Assembly (NCBI RefSeq): GCF_900890705.1
Contig: NZ_CAAHFH010000001.1
Location: forward strand, 2,790,001 to 2,854,000
Direction of reading: 5' to 3'
Length of the DNA: 64,000 bases
DNA from: Pontiella sulfatireligans
GTDB taxonomy: Bacteria > Verrucomicrobiota > Kiritimatiellia > Kiritimatiellales > Pontiellaceae
Both the position numbers and the translations under genes were made by a program. Below are positions 36,162 to 45,023 of this stretch, in pieces. The notes under the pieces were generated by a model that worked only from the letters and a program-made list of their open reading frames with translations, was not told where the DNA came from and searched no databases. Position 1 is the stretch's first letter; every line of letters begins with the position of its first letter.

Positions 36162-37349
36162 ATGGATGTGCAGCCCTACCAAACACCGCCTCGCTGGTGG
36201 TCGCCGCTGCTGAACCCAAGATGGTTCTGGTTCTGGAGATGGGTCCGCAGGCGGATCCGGATCAAACACCACCACCTCGAAAACATCGAGATCCAAGGAT
36301 TGGAAAACCTGCAAAAGTGCCTCGACGAAAAGCAGGGTATTCTCATCACGCCAAACCATTCCAGCCATGCCGACCCGACCGTGCTCTACTGGGTGGCCGA
36401 TCAGCTGAAAACCCCGTTCTATTTCATGGCGGCATGGCAGATTTTCCAGAAAGCAAACTGGTTCCGGCTACTCATTCTGCGCCACCACGGATGCTTCAGC
36501 GTGGACCGGGACGGAACAGACATCCGGGCCCTGCGGCAGTCGGTCGACATCCTGCGGAACAAGCCCCACCCACTGGTAATATTCCCCGAAGGAGAAATCT
36601 ATCACCTCAACAAGCGCATCACCCCATTTCACGACGGGCCTTCGGCGATTGCGCTCTCCGCCGCCAAAAACGCCGAACGCCCCATCTCGTGCATACCCTG
36701 CGGCATTCGCTACCAATACATCTCCAACCCGATCGAAGAACTGCTTGAACTCATGGACCGGCTGGAGGAGCAGCTCCTGTGGCGCCCCAAGCGCAATCTC
36801 ATTTTGCGGAAACGGATCTACCAATTTGCGGAAGCGATCCTCGGTCTCAAGGAAACGGAATATCTGGGGCACTCCCAAACCGGCAGCCTGCCGGAACGCA
36901 TCAAGGCCCTGACTGAATTCATTCTCCAAGGATTGGAAGATAAATATGGAATCGGCAACCGCGACTCCAGCCTGCCGGAACGCATCAAGGCCTGCCGGCG
37001 CGTTGCAATCCAGTTGAAAGAGAACTCGGAACTTTCCGAACAGGAACACGAAGACGCGCAAATCGACTTGGACGACCTTTTTATTGTGACACAGCTGTTC
37101 AGCTATCCGGGAACCTATGCGTCCGCAAAACCGACCGTTGAGGATATGGCCGAAATGCTGGACAAATTCGAAGAGGACGTATTGAGAACGCCGACGGCCT
37201 CCATCCGCGGTGCACGCAGAGCGGTGATTTCATTCGGCAAGCCCATCAAGGTTGAACCAGCCAAGGGCGACAACAACCAAACCCACGCCCTGACCGAAAA
37301 GCTGGAGCAAGAGGTGCAGACCTTGCTCGACAATGTACAACTCGAATAA
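36162..37349 (+). CDS. 1-acyl-sn-glycerol-3-phosphate acyltransferase-like protein (PlsC family)
   Basis: 395 residues. ITPNHSSHADPTVLYW near residues 62-75 is the NHxxxxD catalytic motif, CFSVDRDG follows and LVIFPEGEIYHLN is the FPEG acceptor motif. The C-terminal half is longer than in simple PlsC proteins. It contains an exact 25-base direct repeat (36884-36908 and 36968-36992, 28 codons apart, encoding SLPERIKA). The ligase/transporter fusion follows 10 bases after its stop, so the two probably act together in phospholipid repair or remodelling at the inner membrane. Confidence 0.82.
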   Translation: MDVQPYQTPPRWWSPLLNPRWFWFWRWVRRRIRIKHHHLENIEIQGLENLQKCLDEKQGILITPNHSSHADPTVLYWVADQLKTPFYFMAAWQIFQKANWFRLLILRHHGCFSVDRDGTDIRALRQSVDILRNKPHPLVIFPEGEIYHLNKRITPFHDGPSAIALSAAKNAERPISCIPCGIRYQYISNPIEELLELMDRLEEQLLWRPKRNLILRKRIYQFAEAILGLKETEYLGHSQTGSLPERIKALTEFILQGLEDKYGIGNRDSSLPERIKACRRVAIQLKENSELSEQEHEDAQIDLDDLFIVTQLFSYPGTYASAKPTVEDMAEMLDKFEEDVLRTPTASIRGARRAVISFGKPIKVEPAKGDNNQTHALTEKLEQEVQTLLDNVQLE

Positions 37350-37359
37350 GGTATTCATT

Positions 37360-40300
37360 ATGAAGAGATCGAATTCAAAACACTCTTTTGCCTGGCTCAA
37401 TGCCACACAGTTTTTCGGCGCCCTGAACGACAATGTGTTCAAGCTGCTGGTGGTCTTTTTTCTCGTCGATCATCTGGGCTTTGACCATAAGTCCACCATT
37501 GGCTTGGCCTCGCTGATCTTCGTGGTTCCGTTCCTGCTGTTTTCTCATACGGCGGGCATCCTCGCCGACCGCTACAGCAAGCAGCAAATCATCTTCTACG
37601 CAAAATGCATGGAAACCGCCCTGATGGGCATTGGGGTGGTGGCCATTCTGCTGGCGAGTCCCATCATGCTCTATGCCCTGCTCTTTCTCATGTGCATGCA
37701 AAGCGCCTTCTTCGGCCCGTCAAAATTCGGCATTATTCCAGAGATTGTAAAACCGGAAGAGCTATCACGCTCCAACAGCTTTCTGGTGGGACTGAGTTAT
37801 CTGGCGATCATCATCGGAACCTTTGTGCCCTCCCTTTTTCTCGTCACGATTTTCAGCGAATCCTACATTGGGCTGGCGACGGTCTGCGTCGGCATCTCCA
37901 CGCTGGGGCTTCTTTCCAGCGCGCGGATCGAAGAAACCGCACCGGTCGGTTCGACCCACCAAAAATTCACCCTCTTATTTGTGGTGGAGATTTTCAAAAC
38001 GATGGCCAGCCTCAAGAAAGACCGCTACCTCTTCAGCACCATCATCAGCATGGCCTACTTCCTGTTCCTCGGCGCTTTCATCCAGCAAAACCTACTGGTG
38101 TTTGGCCCCGAAGTGCTGGGATGGAACACCACAACCAGCGGCTATCTTTTCCCGATGGCCGCCATCGGCATCGCCATCGGCGCGCTGGTTTCCGGCAAGC
38201 TGTCCGGGCGCTGCATCGAGTTCGGGGTGGTTCCCGTCGGGGCGACCGGCCTTGCCCTCTCCTGCCTGCTGCTGGGCGGCGTGGCCACCTCCCTCCCAGC
38301 CATTCTTTCGCTGGTCTTTTTAATCGGGATCAGCGCCGGGCTTTTCGTTGTCCCGCTTCAGGCGTTCATCCAGCAGCGAAGCCCGCGCGAGCGGCTCGGC
38401 GAAATACTCGCCTGCATGAATTTCTTAAACTTTCTCGGGGTTGCCTTGGCAGCGGTGCTGTTCCTGGTGCTCACCAAAACATTCGGCATGTCGGCCAAAG
38501 GGTGCTTCATCGTCAATGGCCTCGTCACGGCCGGGCTCGCCATTTTTGCATTCAGCATCCTTCCGGATTTCATGGTCCGCTTTTCGATCTTGATTCTCAC
38601 CCGGATCATCTACCGCATACGAACCATCGGTCCTGAAAAAATCCCCGTCATCGGCCCCGCACTGCTGGTCAGCAACCACGTCACCTGGTCCGATGCCCTG
38701 CTCCTCTCGGCCACGCAGCAGCGGCGCATCCGCTTCATGATGGAGCGCGACATCTACCGCAGCCGCTGGCTCAACCCGCTCTTCCGGCTGATGCAGGTGA
38801 TCCCCATCTCCGTGAACGATCCGCCACACCTGCTCAAAGAATCCATCCAAACGGCCCGGCAGGCTCTGAATGACGGCTGCCTCGTGTGCATCTTCCCCGA
38901 GCAGCGGCTAACCCGCAACGGCAACCTGCAGCGCTTTAAACCGGGCATCGAGCACATACTCAAAGGAACCAAGCACCCGCTAATCCCCGTCTATATCGGC
39001 GGGGGCTGGGGCAGCGTGCTCAGCCACTACCATGGCCGGCTCCTTGCCCGCCTTCCCTCCAAGCGCGTTCACATCACCGTCGTCTTCGGCGCCCCGCTCC
39101 CGGCCGACACCACAACCCAAGCCGCCCGGCTGGCCGTTTCGGAACTGTCGAAGGATTATTTCGATTCCAAGAAGACTCCCGCACGCACGCTGCCCTGCCA
39201 GTTCATCAAAACCGCGCGGAAGCGCTGGTTCAAGCCCGCCATCGCCGACACCACCGGAAAAGACCTCGCCTTTGGCAAGACACTCATCGCCTCAATCCTG
39301 CTCGGCAACGAAATCAAGCGCATCACCGAAGGGCAGGACAAGATCGGCCTGCTCCTGCCCTCCACTGTCGGCGGGACGCTCGCGAACATCGCAGTTCCTT
39401 TGATTGGAAAAATTCCGGTCAACCTCAACTATACCGCATCGGCCGACGCCTTCACATCGGCCATCGCGCAGTGCGGCATCAAGACCGTCATCACCGCCCG
39501 GCCTTTCATCGAAAAGCTGGCGGGGAAATGCCCCGAGCCCGACGGCGCCGTCTACATCGAAGACCTGTTCAAGGGCATCACGAGCGGCGCAAAAATCAGG
39601 GCCATGCTGAAAGCGCTGTTTGTACCGGCCTCGAAGCTCTATCCGTCGCGCCATGTTTCCCCCGACGATCCGGCGACGATCATTTTTTCCTCCGGCAGCA
39701 CCGGCGAACCCAAGGGCATCATGCTTTCGCACCACAACATACTTTCCAACGTTGAAGGCTTCCGCATGATCCTGCACATCAACCAAACCGACCGGCTCTG
39801 CGGCGTTCTGCCCTTCTTCCACTCCTTCGGCTTCACCGCCACGCTATGGGGGCCGCTGGTCTCCGGCTTCCAAACCTGCTACCACCCCAACCCGATCGAC
39901 GGCGCGACGATTGCCCAAATGGTGCGCGAGCGCAAACTCACCCTGCTCTTCGCCACGCCCACCTTTCTGCTAACCTATATGCCGAAGGCCAAGGAAGAAG
40001 ATTTCAAGTCGCTGCGACTGATCATTACCGGCGCGGAAAAGCTCAAGCAAAAACTGGCCGACAAGTTTGAGGCACGCTTCGGAGTCCGCCCGACGGAAGG
40101 CTACGGCGCCACCGAGCTTTCGCCGATCACCTCCGTAAACATCATGGACTGCACCATTGCCGGCTTCACGCAGACCGGTCTCAAGGAAGGCAGCGTCGGC
40201 CATCCAATCCCCGGTGTTGCCGCCAAGGTGGTGCATCCCGATTCCCGCGAGGAGCTAGGCGAAAACCAGGAAGGCCTGCTGCTCATCAAGGGAACCAACG

Positions 40301-40755
40301 TCATGCAGGGCTATCTCGGAAACCCGGAAAAGTCGGCCGAGGTGCTGCAGGACGGATGGTACGCCACCGGCGATATTGCGCGGGTCGATTCCGACGGCTT
40401 CATCTATCTCGTCGACCGCCTTATGCGCTACAGCAAGATCGCCGGCGAAATGGTCCCCCACCTCGCCGTGGAGGAAGTGCTTCTCCAAGGATTGGATGCC
40501 GTGGGCCAAATCGTCTTCGTCACAGCGGCTACCGACGAGCGCAAGGGCGAACAGCTCGTGGTCCTCTACACCGCCGAAGCCGGCGATGCCGAAGAGCTGG
40601 CCGACCTCATTAAGCACAGCACGCTGCCCAACCTGTGGCACCCGCGCAAAGACAACTATTTCCAGATCGACGAAATGCCCGCCCTCGGCGCCGGCAAAAT
40701 CGACATGAAGCAGCTCAAAACCATCGCCAAGGAAAAGGTTGAAGGCAAATCATGA
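37360..40755 (+). CDS. Lysophospholipid transporter-acyltransferase-acyl-ACP ligase fusion (LplT-Aas type)
   Basis: 1131 residues in three modules. Residues 1-410: an MFS carrier opening SFAWLNATQFFGALNDNVFKLL, as in LplT. Residues about 430-600: a PlsC domain with SNHVTWSDALLL and CIFPEQRLTRNG. Residues about 640-1131: an acyl-ACP/AMP ligase with TIIFSSGSTGEPKGIMLSH, TEGYGATELSP and WYATGDIARVD. It would flip lysophospholipid inward and re-acylate it with an activated fatty acid. E. coli does this with two proteins, LplT and Aas. The ATG at 37360 is favoured over one 27 bases upstream because the family begins near FAWLNATQF. Confidence 0.92.
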   Translation: MKRSNSKHSFAWLNATQFFGALNDNVFKLLVVFFLVDHLGFDHKSTIGLASLIFVVPFLLFSHTAGILADRYSKQQIIFYAKCMETALMGIGVVAILLASPIMLYALLFLMCMQSAFFGPSKFGIIPEIVKPEELSRSNSFLVGLSYLAIIIGTFVPSLFLVTIFSESYIGLATVCVGISTLGLLSSARIEETAPVGSTHQKFTLLFVVEIFKTMASLKKDRYLFSTIISMAYFLFLGAFIQQNLLVFGPEVLGWNTTTSGYLFPMAAIGIAIGALVSGKLSGRCIEFGVVPVGATGLALSCLLLGGVATSLPAILSLVFLIGISAGLFVVPLQAFIQQRSPRERLGEILACMNFLNFLGVALAAVLFLVLTKTFGMSAKGCFIVNGLVTAGLAIFAFSILPDFMVRFSILILTRIIYRIRTIGPEKIPVIGPALLVSNHVTWSDALLLSATQQRRIRFMMERDIYRSRWLNPLFRLMQVIPISVNDPPHLLKESIQTARQALNDGCLVCIFPEQRLTRNGNLQRFKPGIEHILKGTKHPLIPVYIGGGWGSVLSHYHGRLLARLPSKRVHITVVFGAPLPADTTTQAARLAVSELSKDYFDSKKTPARTLPCQFIKTARKRWFKPAIADTTGKDLAFGKTLIASILLGNEIKRITEGQDKIGLLLPSTVGGTLANIAVPLIGKIPVNLNYTASADAFTSAIAQCGIKTVITARPFIEKLAGKCPEPDGAVYIEDLFKGITSGAKIRAMLKALFVPASKLYPSRHVSPDDPATIIFSSGSTGEPKGIMLSHHNILSNVEGFRMILHINQTDRLCGVLPFFHSFGFTATLWGPLVSGFQTCYHPNPIDGATIAQMVRERKLTLLFATPTFLLTYMPKAKEEDFKSLRLIITGAEKLKQKLADKFEARFGVRPTEGYGATELSPITSVNIMDCTIAGFTQTGLKEGSVGHPIPGVAAKVVHPDSREELGENQEGLLLIKGTNVMQGYLGNPEKSAEVLQDGWYATGDIARVDSDGFIYLVDRLMRYSKIAGEMVPHLAVEEVLLQGLDAVGQIVFVTAATDERKGEQLVVLYTAEAGDAEELADLIKHSTLPNLWHPRKDNYFQIDEMPALGAGKIDMKQLKTIAKEKVEGKS

Positions 40756-40824
40756 ACTGCAATACACACGTGAAAAAGAAGTCCTGAAAGCTCAAGCTAA
40801 GGCAGATCAGGAAGGACGATAGAA

Positions 40825-40950
40825 ATGAACAATGTGCCATTCATCATTAATCCGGCCTTCTACCCAGAAGCCAAAGCGAAAAACATCACCGTCAATCAAT
40901 GCACGACCGATATTCGCTCAATGACTAGGCCGATAAGCTCCAGGAGATAG
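40825..40950 (+). CDS. Possible 41-residue peptide
   Basis: MNNVPFIINPAFYPEAKAKN... ends at TAG 40948-40950 and follows an AGGAAGG site. It may be the surviving 5' end of a lost gene. Nothing else was seen in 40756-41001. Confidence 0.25.
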   Translation: MNNVPFIINPAFYPEAKAKNITVNQCTTDIRSMTRPISSRR

Positions 40951-41001
40951 CAGAATCCATATTCCCTTTGTTTTAAAGGGATTCACCACCCCAATTTGAT
41001 G

Positions 41002-41017
41002 TGGCATACCCTATGCG
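41002..41017 (+). promoter_or_regulatory. Candidate sigma-54 promoter of the 41051-42705 operon
   Basis: TGGCATACCCTATGCG matches -24 (TGGCA) and has the -12 GC at the exact distance. The gene starts 34 bases downstream of the element. Confidence 0.55.
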
Positions 41018-41050
41018 CTAAATAAGATCGACGCGAACGGGAGGTGTGAA

Positions 41051-41833
41051 GTGAAAACGCTAATGGCAATCATCATCGTCCAAGCCATGGCCACGCTTGT
41101 GCCGATGGCATCTGGAGGCCATCCGGAAAATGGCACGAGTGAAAACATCATCACGGAATCCACACTGCGTGAATTCCACGTTTTTCATGGCACGGATGGA
41201 AAGGCCGTGAAAGGAAGGATCAAGGCCTACAACCCGGACACCGAAACCGTCACGATCATCAAGGAATCAGGAGGTGCGCGCAAAGTCGGGCTGGACGTTT
41301 TATCAAAGGCCGACCAGGCCTGCGTTCGCGAATGGCACCTGCTCCATGGATTCTTCACAAAGGTTCATATCCACAGCTCCGTCAGGATAAACAGTAACGG
41401 AGTCGGGACGGAATTCCTGATCTGGCGCCCCGATAAAGAAATCGTCTACGACATCACATTGGAGAACCGAAGCGACTACGACCTGCACGACCTGACCATC
41501 GACTATTGCATCCACTACGAACTGGATCGACCGGGCAATCGGGGACGAACTACGGAGCAGCGTGCCAAGTGCGGAACGCTGGCCATCGGCACGCTGGCCG
41601 ACGGCAATAAGGCGCAGGCCGAAACCCAGCCCTTGGTTCTTCCCAAGGAATATCCATACGAATACTACAAGGATAACGAGCTGCCTATGGGAAAGGTTAA
41701 GGGCATCCGCCTCCGGATCTATCTGCCGCTGGACAGCGGGAAGAAAGCCATGCGCGAGTTCCCCAGCCCGGACGTCCTGATGAAATACCGCAAATGGATC
41801 GCGCCCAGCGGACCTTTGGCACCAATCAACTGA
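41051..41833 (+). CDS. Secreted protein with an N-terminal SHD1-like domain
   Basis: 260 residues, GTG start with GGGAGGTG ahead. Signal peptide MKTLMAIIIVQAMATLVPMA. Residues 39-95 (REFHVFHGTDGKAVKGRIKA, then VTIIKESGGARKVGLDVLSK, ADQACVREW) match the beta-rich SHD1/Sla1-homology-like domain common in secreted PVC proteins. The second half (DITLENRSDYDLHDLTIDYC ... GIRLRIYLPLDSGKKAMREF) looks like an Ig-like sandwich. A decayed paralogue is at 42719-43025. The lipoprotein gene follows 17 bases later. Confidence 0.65.
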   Translation: MKTLMAIIIVQAMATLVPMASGGHPENGTSENIITESTLREFHVFHGTDGKAVKGRIKAYNPDTETVTIIKESGGARKVGLDVLSKADQACVREWHLLHGFFTKVHIHSSVRINSNGVGTEFLIWRPDKEIVYDITLENRSDYDLHDLTIDYCIHYELDRPGNRGRTTEQRAKCGTLAIGTLADGNKAQAETQPLVLPKEYPYEYYKDNELPMGKVKGIRLRIYLPLDSGKKAMREFPSPDVLMKYRKWIAPSGPLAPIN

Positions 41834-41850
41834 AAGGAAAGGAACGCACC

Positions 41851-42705
41851 ATGAAGACAACTAGAGCAATCAGCATGCTTGCAAGCGGCCTGCTTATCGC
41901 CGTGGCATTATCCGCCTGCAAGACCAACCAAAGCCCGGTCACCACGGCACAACTCGATGCGTTTATGAAAAGGTGGGAAACATACGAAGCGTTTAAGACA
42001 CCGGTGGATCCCAAGGATGAGCCGCTTCTGTTGGCAGCCTTGGAAAAAGATCCCAAAGGCCCGTGGGCAACGTATGTCATCATGAAATTTTCGCAGACAA
42101 GGTTTGAGGCGCGCCAACTGGACAATGCCGGACGCACCGCCCGTTACCGCGCGTCACTCAACTACCTGAAACCGGCGCGCGACACGCTGGCCCGCGCTGT
42201 GGAAGCTAACCCGGAAGACAAGGAGCTTCAGCACTTCCCGAATGAGATAAAGACATATATTTCGCTGGCCACGCTGGAGGCGGGCCTCGATCTGGCAGAT
42301 ATTAAGTCCGATGCCGAAGCGGCCCTCGCCAACAATACAGACACCCAATCGTGGAACTATGGAAACATTATCTACGACCAACACAGCTTGCTTGGCCGGG
42401 TTGCCCTTCGCGAGGGAAAGCTGGACGAGGCCAAGCGGCATCTGCTGGAAGCCGGTCGCACGCCGGGGTCGCCGCAGCTCAACTCGTATGGCCCCAACTT
42501 TATCCTGGCGCGGGAGCTGGCCGAAAAGGGCGAATTCGACACCGTGATCGAATTCCTAGATCTGGTAGCCCGCTTCTGGGCCAACCCGGATGAACGAACC
42601 GAGGCCAACTCCAAGTGCGTCGCCAACGACCACCTCAAATTGCTGAATGCATGGAAGCAGGAACTTCGGGCAGGGAAAGTTCCCGACCATGGAACATGGA
42701 AATAA
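41851..42705 (+). CDS. Lipoprotein with helical repeats
   Basis: 284 residues with lipobox ALSAC. The body is alpha-helical with TPR-like turns: YLKPARDTLARAVEANPEDKE, SLLGRVALREGKLDEAKRHL, FILARELAEKGEFDTVIEFL. TPR lipoproteins usually scaffold envelope complexes. GGAAAGGA precedes the ATG. Co-transcribed with the SHD1-like protein upstream. Confidence 0.65.
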   Translation: MKTTRAISMLASGLLIAVALSACKTNQSPVTTAQLDAFMKRWETYEAFKTPVDPKDEPLLLAALEKDPKGPWATYVIMKFSQTRFEARQLDNAGRTARYRASLNYLKPARDTLARAVEANPEDKELQHFPNEIKTYISLATLEAGLDLADIKSDAEAALANNTDTQSWNYGNIIYDQHSLLGRVALREGKLDEAKRHLLEAGRTPGSPQLNSYGPNFILARELAEKGEFDTVIEFLDLVARFWANPDERTEANSKCVANDHLKLLNAWKQELRAGKVPDHGTWK

Positions 42706-42718
42706 CCCGGAAGAGAAC

Positions 42719-43025
42719 ATGAATCAGAAAGCCACAGTGATCTTCGCAGCCGCCTTGGTTCTGGCATTGCCAACTGGAGCCAAAATCCAAAAGAGAAATG
42801 GAGACGGCAGACATCATCATGAATAAGGTCGAAGACCTTCGGTACATGTTCTCCCCGGGATCCTTTAAAAAAAGCAAAGAAGTGGATGTCGGCAGTATCT
42901 GCATCCGCGTCACGCTTCCGCTTTCCAATGACCGGAAAGCCGTGCGCGAATACTGCCTCCCCGACACTCTCAGCAAGCATCATAAATGGACTGAGGCTGA
43001 TGTGCCGGTTGGGCTGAATAAATAA
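42719..43025 (+). pseudogene. Deletion remnant of a paralogue of the 41051 gene
   Basis: Starts with an intact signal peptide frame (MNQKATVIFAAALVLALPTG, stop at 42824) and ends, in another frame, with ICIRVTLPLSNDRKAVREY...LSKHHKW, which aligns with IRLRIYLPLDSGKKAMREF...LMKYRKW at the end of the protein at 41051-41833. The middle of about 190 codons is missing and the two pieces are out of frame. Confidence 0.7.
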
Positions 43026-43183
43026 CACCGGAGCGCGATCGCAAAAAACAAAGCCATATCCGGCATATGGATACGGTGTACAGCAAAGGATGATTCCTAA
43101 ACAACAAATGTGGCAACACAGAGATTCGGGCTTGCCCCCCAGTCCATGCAGCACTAGCATAATTACAAAGGAAGGTGATGATT

Positions 43184-43507
43184 ATGAGTGTGCAGAGAAC
43201 CGAGTTTACCGACATTAATTTCGATGCTGAAATAAGCGAAGGCCTCAGCGTTGTTTGCTTCGAAGAGCCCCTGGATCATGATTGCCGCAAACAGGCGGAA
43301 ATCATCGAGAAGGCCGCCAACGAAATCGAGGCACAAATAAAGGTTGGGAAGTGCGATGTGGAAAATTGCTTCGCTTTGGCCCAGCGGTTTCGCGTCATCA
43401 GCATTCCCACCACGATTGTCTTCAAGGACGGCAAGGAGGTCGAACGGCTGGCTGGCTTCCGGCATGAATTTACGCTGGTTAAGCATCTCAAGGAAGACAT
43501 CGGCTAA
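43184..43507 (+). CDS. Thioredoxin-like protein lacking the first active-site cysteine
   Basis: 107 residues. The strand-helix-strand order of thioredoxin is clear, with cis-proline motif RVISIPTTIVFKDGKEVERLAGF. At the active site DHDC (residues 31-34) replaces CGPC, so only the second cysteine remains, together with C52 and C57 in VGKCDVENC. A disulfide reductase role by the classical CxxC is therefore unlikely; a structural, peroxidase-partner or glutathionylated role is possible. GGAAGG precedes the start. Confidence 0.75.
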   Translation: MSVQRTEFTDINFDAEISEGLSVVCFEEPLDHDCRKQAEIIEKAANEIEAQIKVGKCDVENCFALAQRFRVISIPTTIVFKDGKEVERLAGFRHEFTLVKHLKEDIG

Positions 43508-43512
43508 AGCTC

Positions 43513-44394
43513 TCAGCTGGACATATCCACTCGTGACAAAAACCCGGATACGACGCCGAGATACTTTCCCTCTTCCTCTATGTGCGGGATGTGAGAGCTT
43601 TCCTCGAAAACCACGAGTTGCGAACCGGCAATGCCGCGGTGGAGCGTCTCGGAACAGGCAGGCGTAACTTCATCGCAGCGCCCCACCAGAACAAGGGTGG
43701 GAATCGTTATTTCGGATAACCGGCTTGTGCGATCCCAATCCTTCAGATTTCCGGTGATGACCAGCTCGTTCGGACCGTTCATGGTTTCGTAAACGGGATT
43801 ATCTTTCAGGTTCGCCGTCGTGCGCAACAGGCAATCCGGAAATTCGGACAACCGGCATACATGCCGTTTATAGAATGCAGCAACGGCCACCCGGTATTCC
43901 GGATTCTGGAAATCGCCGATTGCTTCGCAGCGATCCAGGATCGCAATGGTTTCGGGCGGCAAACCCGACTTCAAACGTTTTATCTCCTGCTCAAGCTGGA
44001 GCATGCCGGCGCACGAATCGGCAAGAATGAGACTGGCGACACCCTGCGGATGGGTGAGCATGTAATCAATGGCCAGCATGCCGCCCGAGGATTGGCCGAA
44101 AAGGTGAATCTCCTGCAAACCCAACGCCTTCCGAACCTCGTCCAGCTCCGAGACAAACCGCTCCATCCGCCAAAGGGAGCGATCATTGGGCTGATCGGAT
44201 TTCCCGCAACCGAGCTGGTCGTACAGGATGACCGGACGGTCTGCCGCCAGCTTTTCGAGGGGCTCCAGATAATCGTGCCCAGCTCCGGGGCCGCCATGAA
44301 GCACAAGCAACGGCGTGTCGCCGCCCGCGCCAACCCGGCGATACCAAACTCGATGTCCGCTTCTCAGCCGAACCTTTCCTTCCTCCGCTTCCAT
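43513..44394 (-). CDS. Alpha/beta hydrolase, proline iminopeptidase family
   Basis: 293 residues. LLVLHGGPGAGHDYL is the oxyanion HGGPG motif of prolyl aminopeptidases, HLFGQSSGGMLAIDY carries the nucleophilic serine, LVGRCDEVTP the aspartate and EESSHIPHIEE the histidine. It probably frees N-terminal proline from peptides or acts on a related amide or ester. It converges with the thioredoxin-like gene, five bases separating the two stops. Confidence 0.85.
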   Translation of the reverse strand: MEAEEGKVRLRSGHRVWYRRVGAGGDTPLLVLHGGPGAGHDYLEPLEKLAADRPVILYDQLGCGKSDQPNDRSLWRMERFVSELDEVRKALGLQEIHLFGQSSGGMLAIDYMLTHPQGVASLILADSCAGMLQLEQEIKRLKSGLPPETIAILDRCEAIGDFQNPEYRVAVAAFYKRHVCRLSEFPDCLLRTTANLKDNPVYETMNGPNELVITGNLKDWDRTSRLSEITIPTLVLVGRCDEVTPACSETLHRGIAGSQLVVFEESSHIPHIEEEGKYLGVVSGFLSRVDMSS

Positions 44395-44611
44395 GCGCTC
44401 AATCTGCCGCCTTATTTCATCTCTGGCTTCTAAATGTTTATATTACCCCTTGCAAAGCCGTATAAACAGGTAGAAATTGTACGTGTATGTGGCGGGTGTG
44501 AAAGCCAAATTCGTGCATATGAGTGACGCTCCGGGCAGGAGCCGTCGGCGGATAACGGTTGGATGGCGATGCAGAAGGCAAAGGTTGCCTCGCTCAATTT
44601 TTGGAGAAAAA

Positions 44612-45013
44612 ATGTTAAAAATAACCAAGCTTGAGGGCTATGCCTTTCTGTTGCTGACATGCATGGCAAGCCGGGATTCATCGCTGTTGTATTCAGCAAA
44701 GGATCTTTCAACGGATAGCAGCTTGCCGTTGCCAACGGTCAGCAAAGTTTTGAAACTCCTGACCCAAGCGGCAATTTTGAAATCATGCCAAGGCAGCCGA
44801 GGCGGCTATTCGCTGGCGAAGCCCGCAGACGAGATTAACGTTGCTGAAATTGTCCAGATTTTCGAAGGGCCGCTAGCGCTCACGGACTGTTGCGGCGAAG
44901 CCAGCTGCCCGCGGAATTGCCCGGTGGCCCCCGACTGGCAAAAACTGAATAATGCGATTGAAAACCTGTTGAGGGGTTTGACGCTGGCCGACATGGTAAA
45001 CCACCAAAAATAA
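44612..45013 (+). CDS. Rrf2-family regulator of the SUF/Fe-S type
   Basis: 133 residues. MLKITKLEGYAFLLLTCMAS opens the Rrf2 winged helix; LPLPTVSKVLKLLTQAAILKS is the recognition helix, followed by the GSRGGYSLAKP wing. Cysteines 93, 94, 99 and 103 (TDCCGEASCPRNCP) form an IscR/SufR-like cluster site, and the tail NLLRGLTLADM is the form seen in SUF-system regulators. It likely senses Fe-S status. No suf genes are adjacent; the radical SAM gene starts 10 bases after its stop. GGAG precedes the ATG. Confidence 0.85.
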   Translation: MLKITKLEGYAFLLLTCMASRDSSLLYSAKDLSTDSSLPLPTVSKVLKLLTQAAILKSCQGSRGGYSLAKPADEINVAEIVQIFEGPLALTDCCGEASCPRNCPVAPDWQKLNNAIENLLRGLTLADMVNHQK

Positions 45014-45023
45014 AGTGAAAAAA

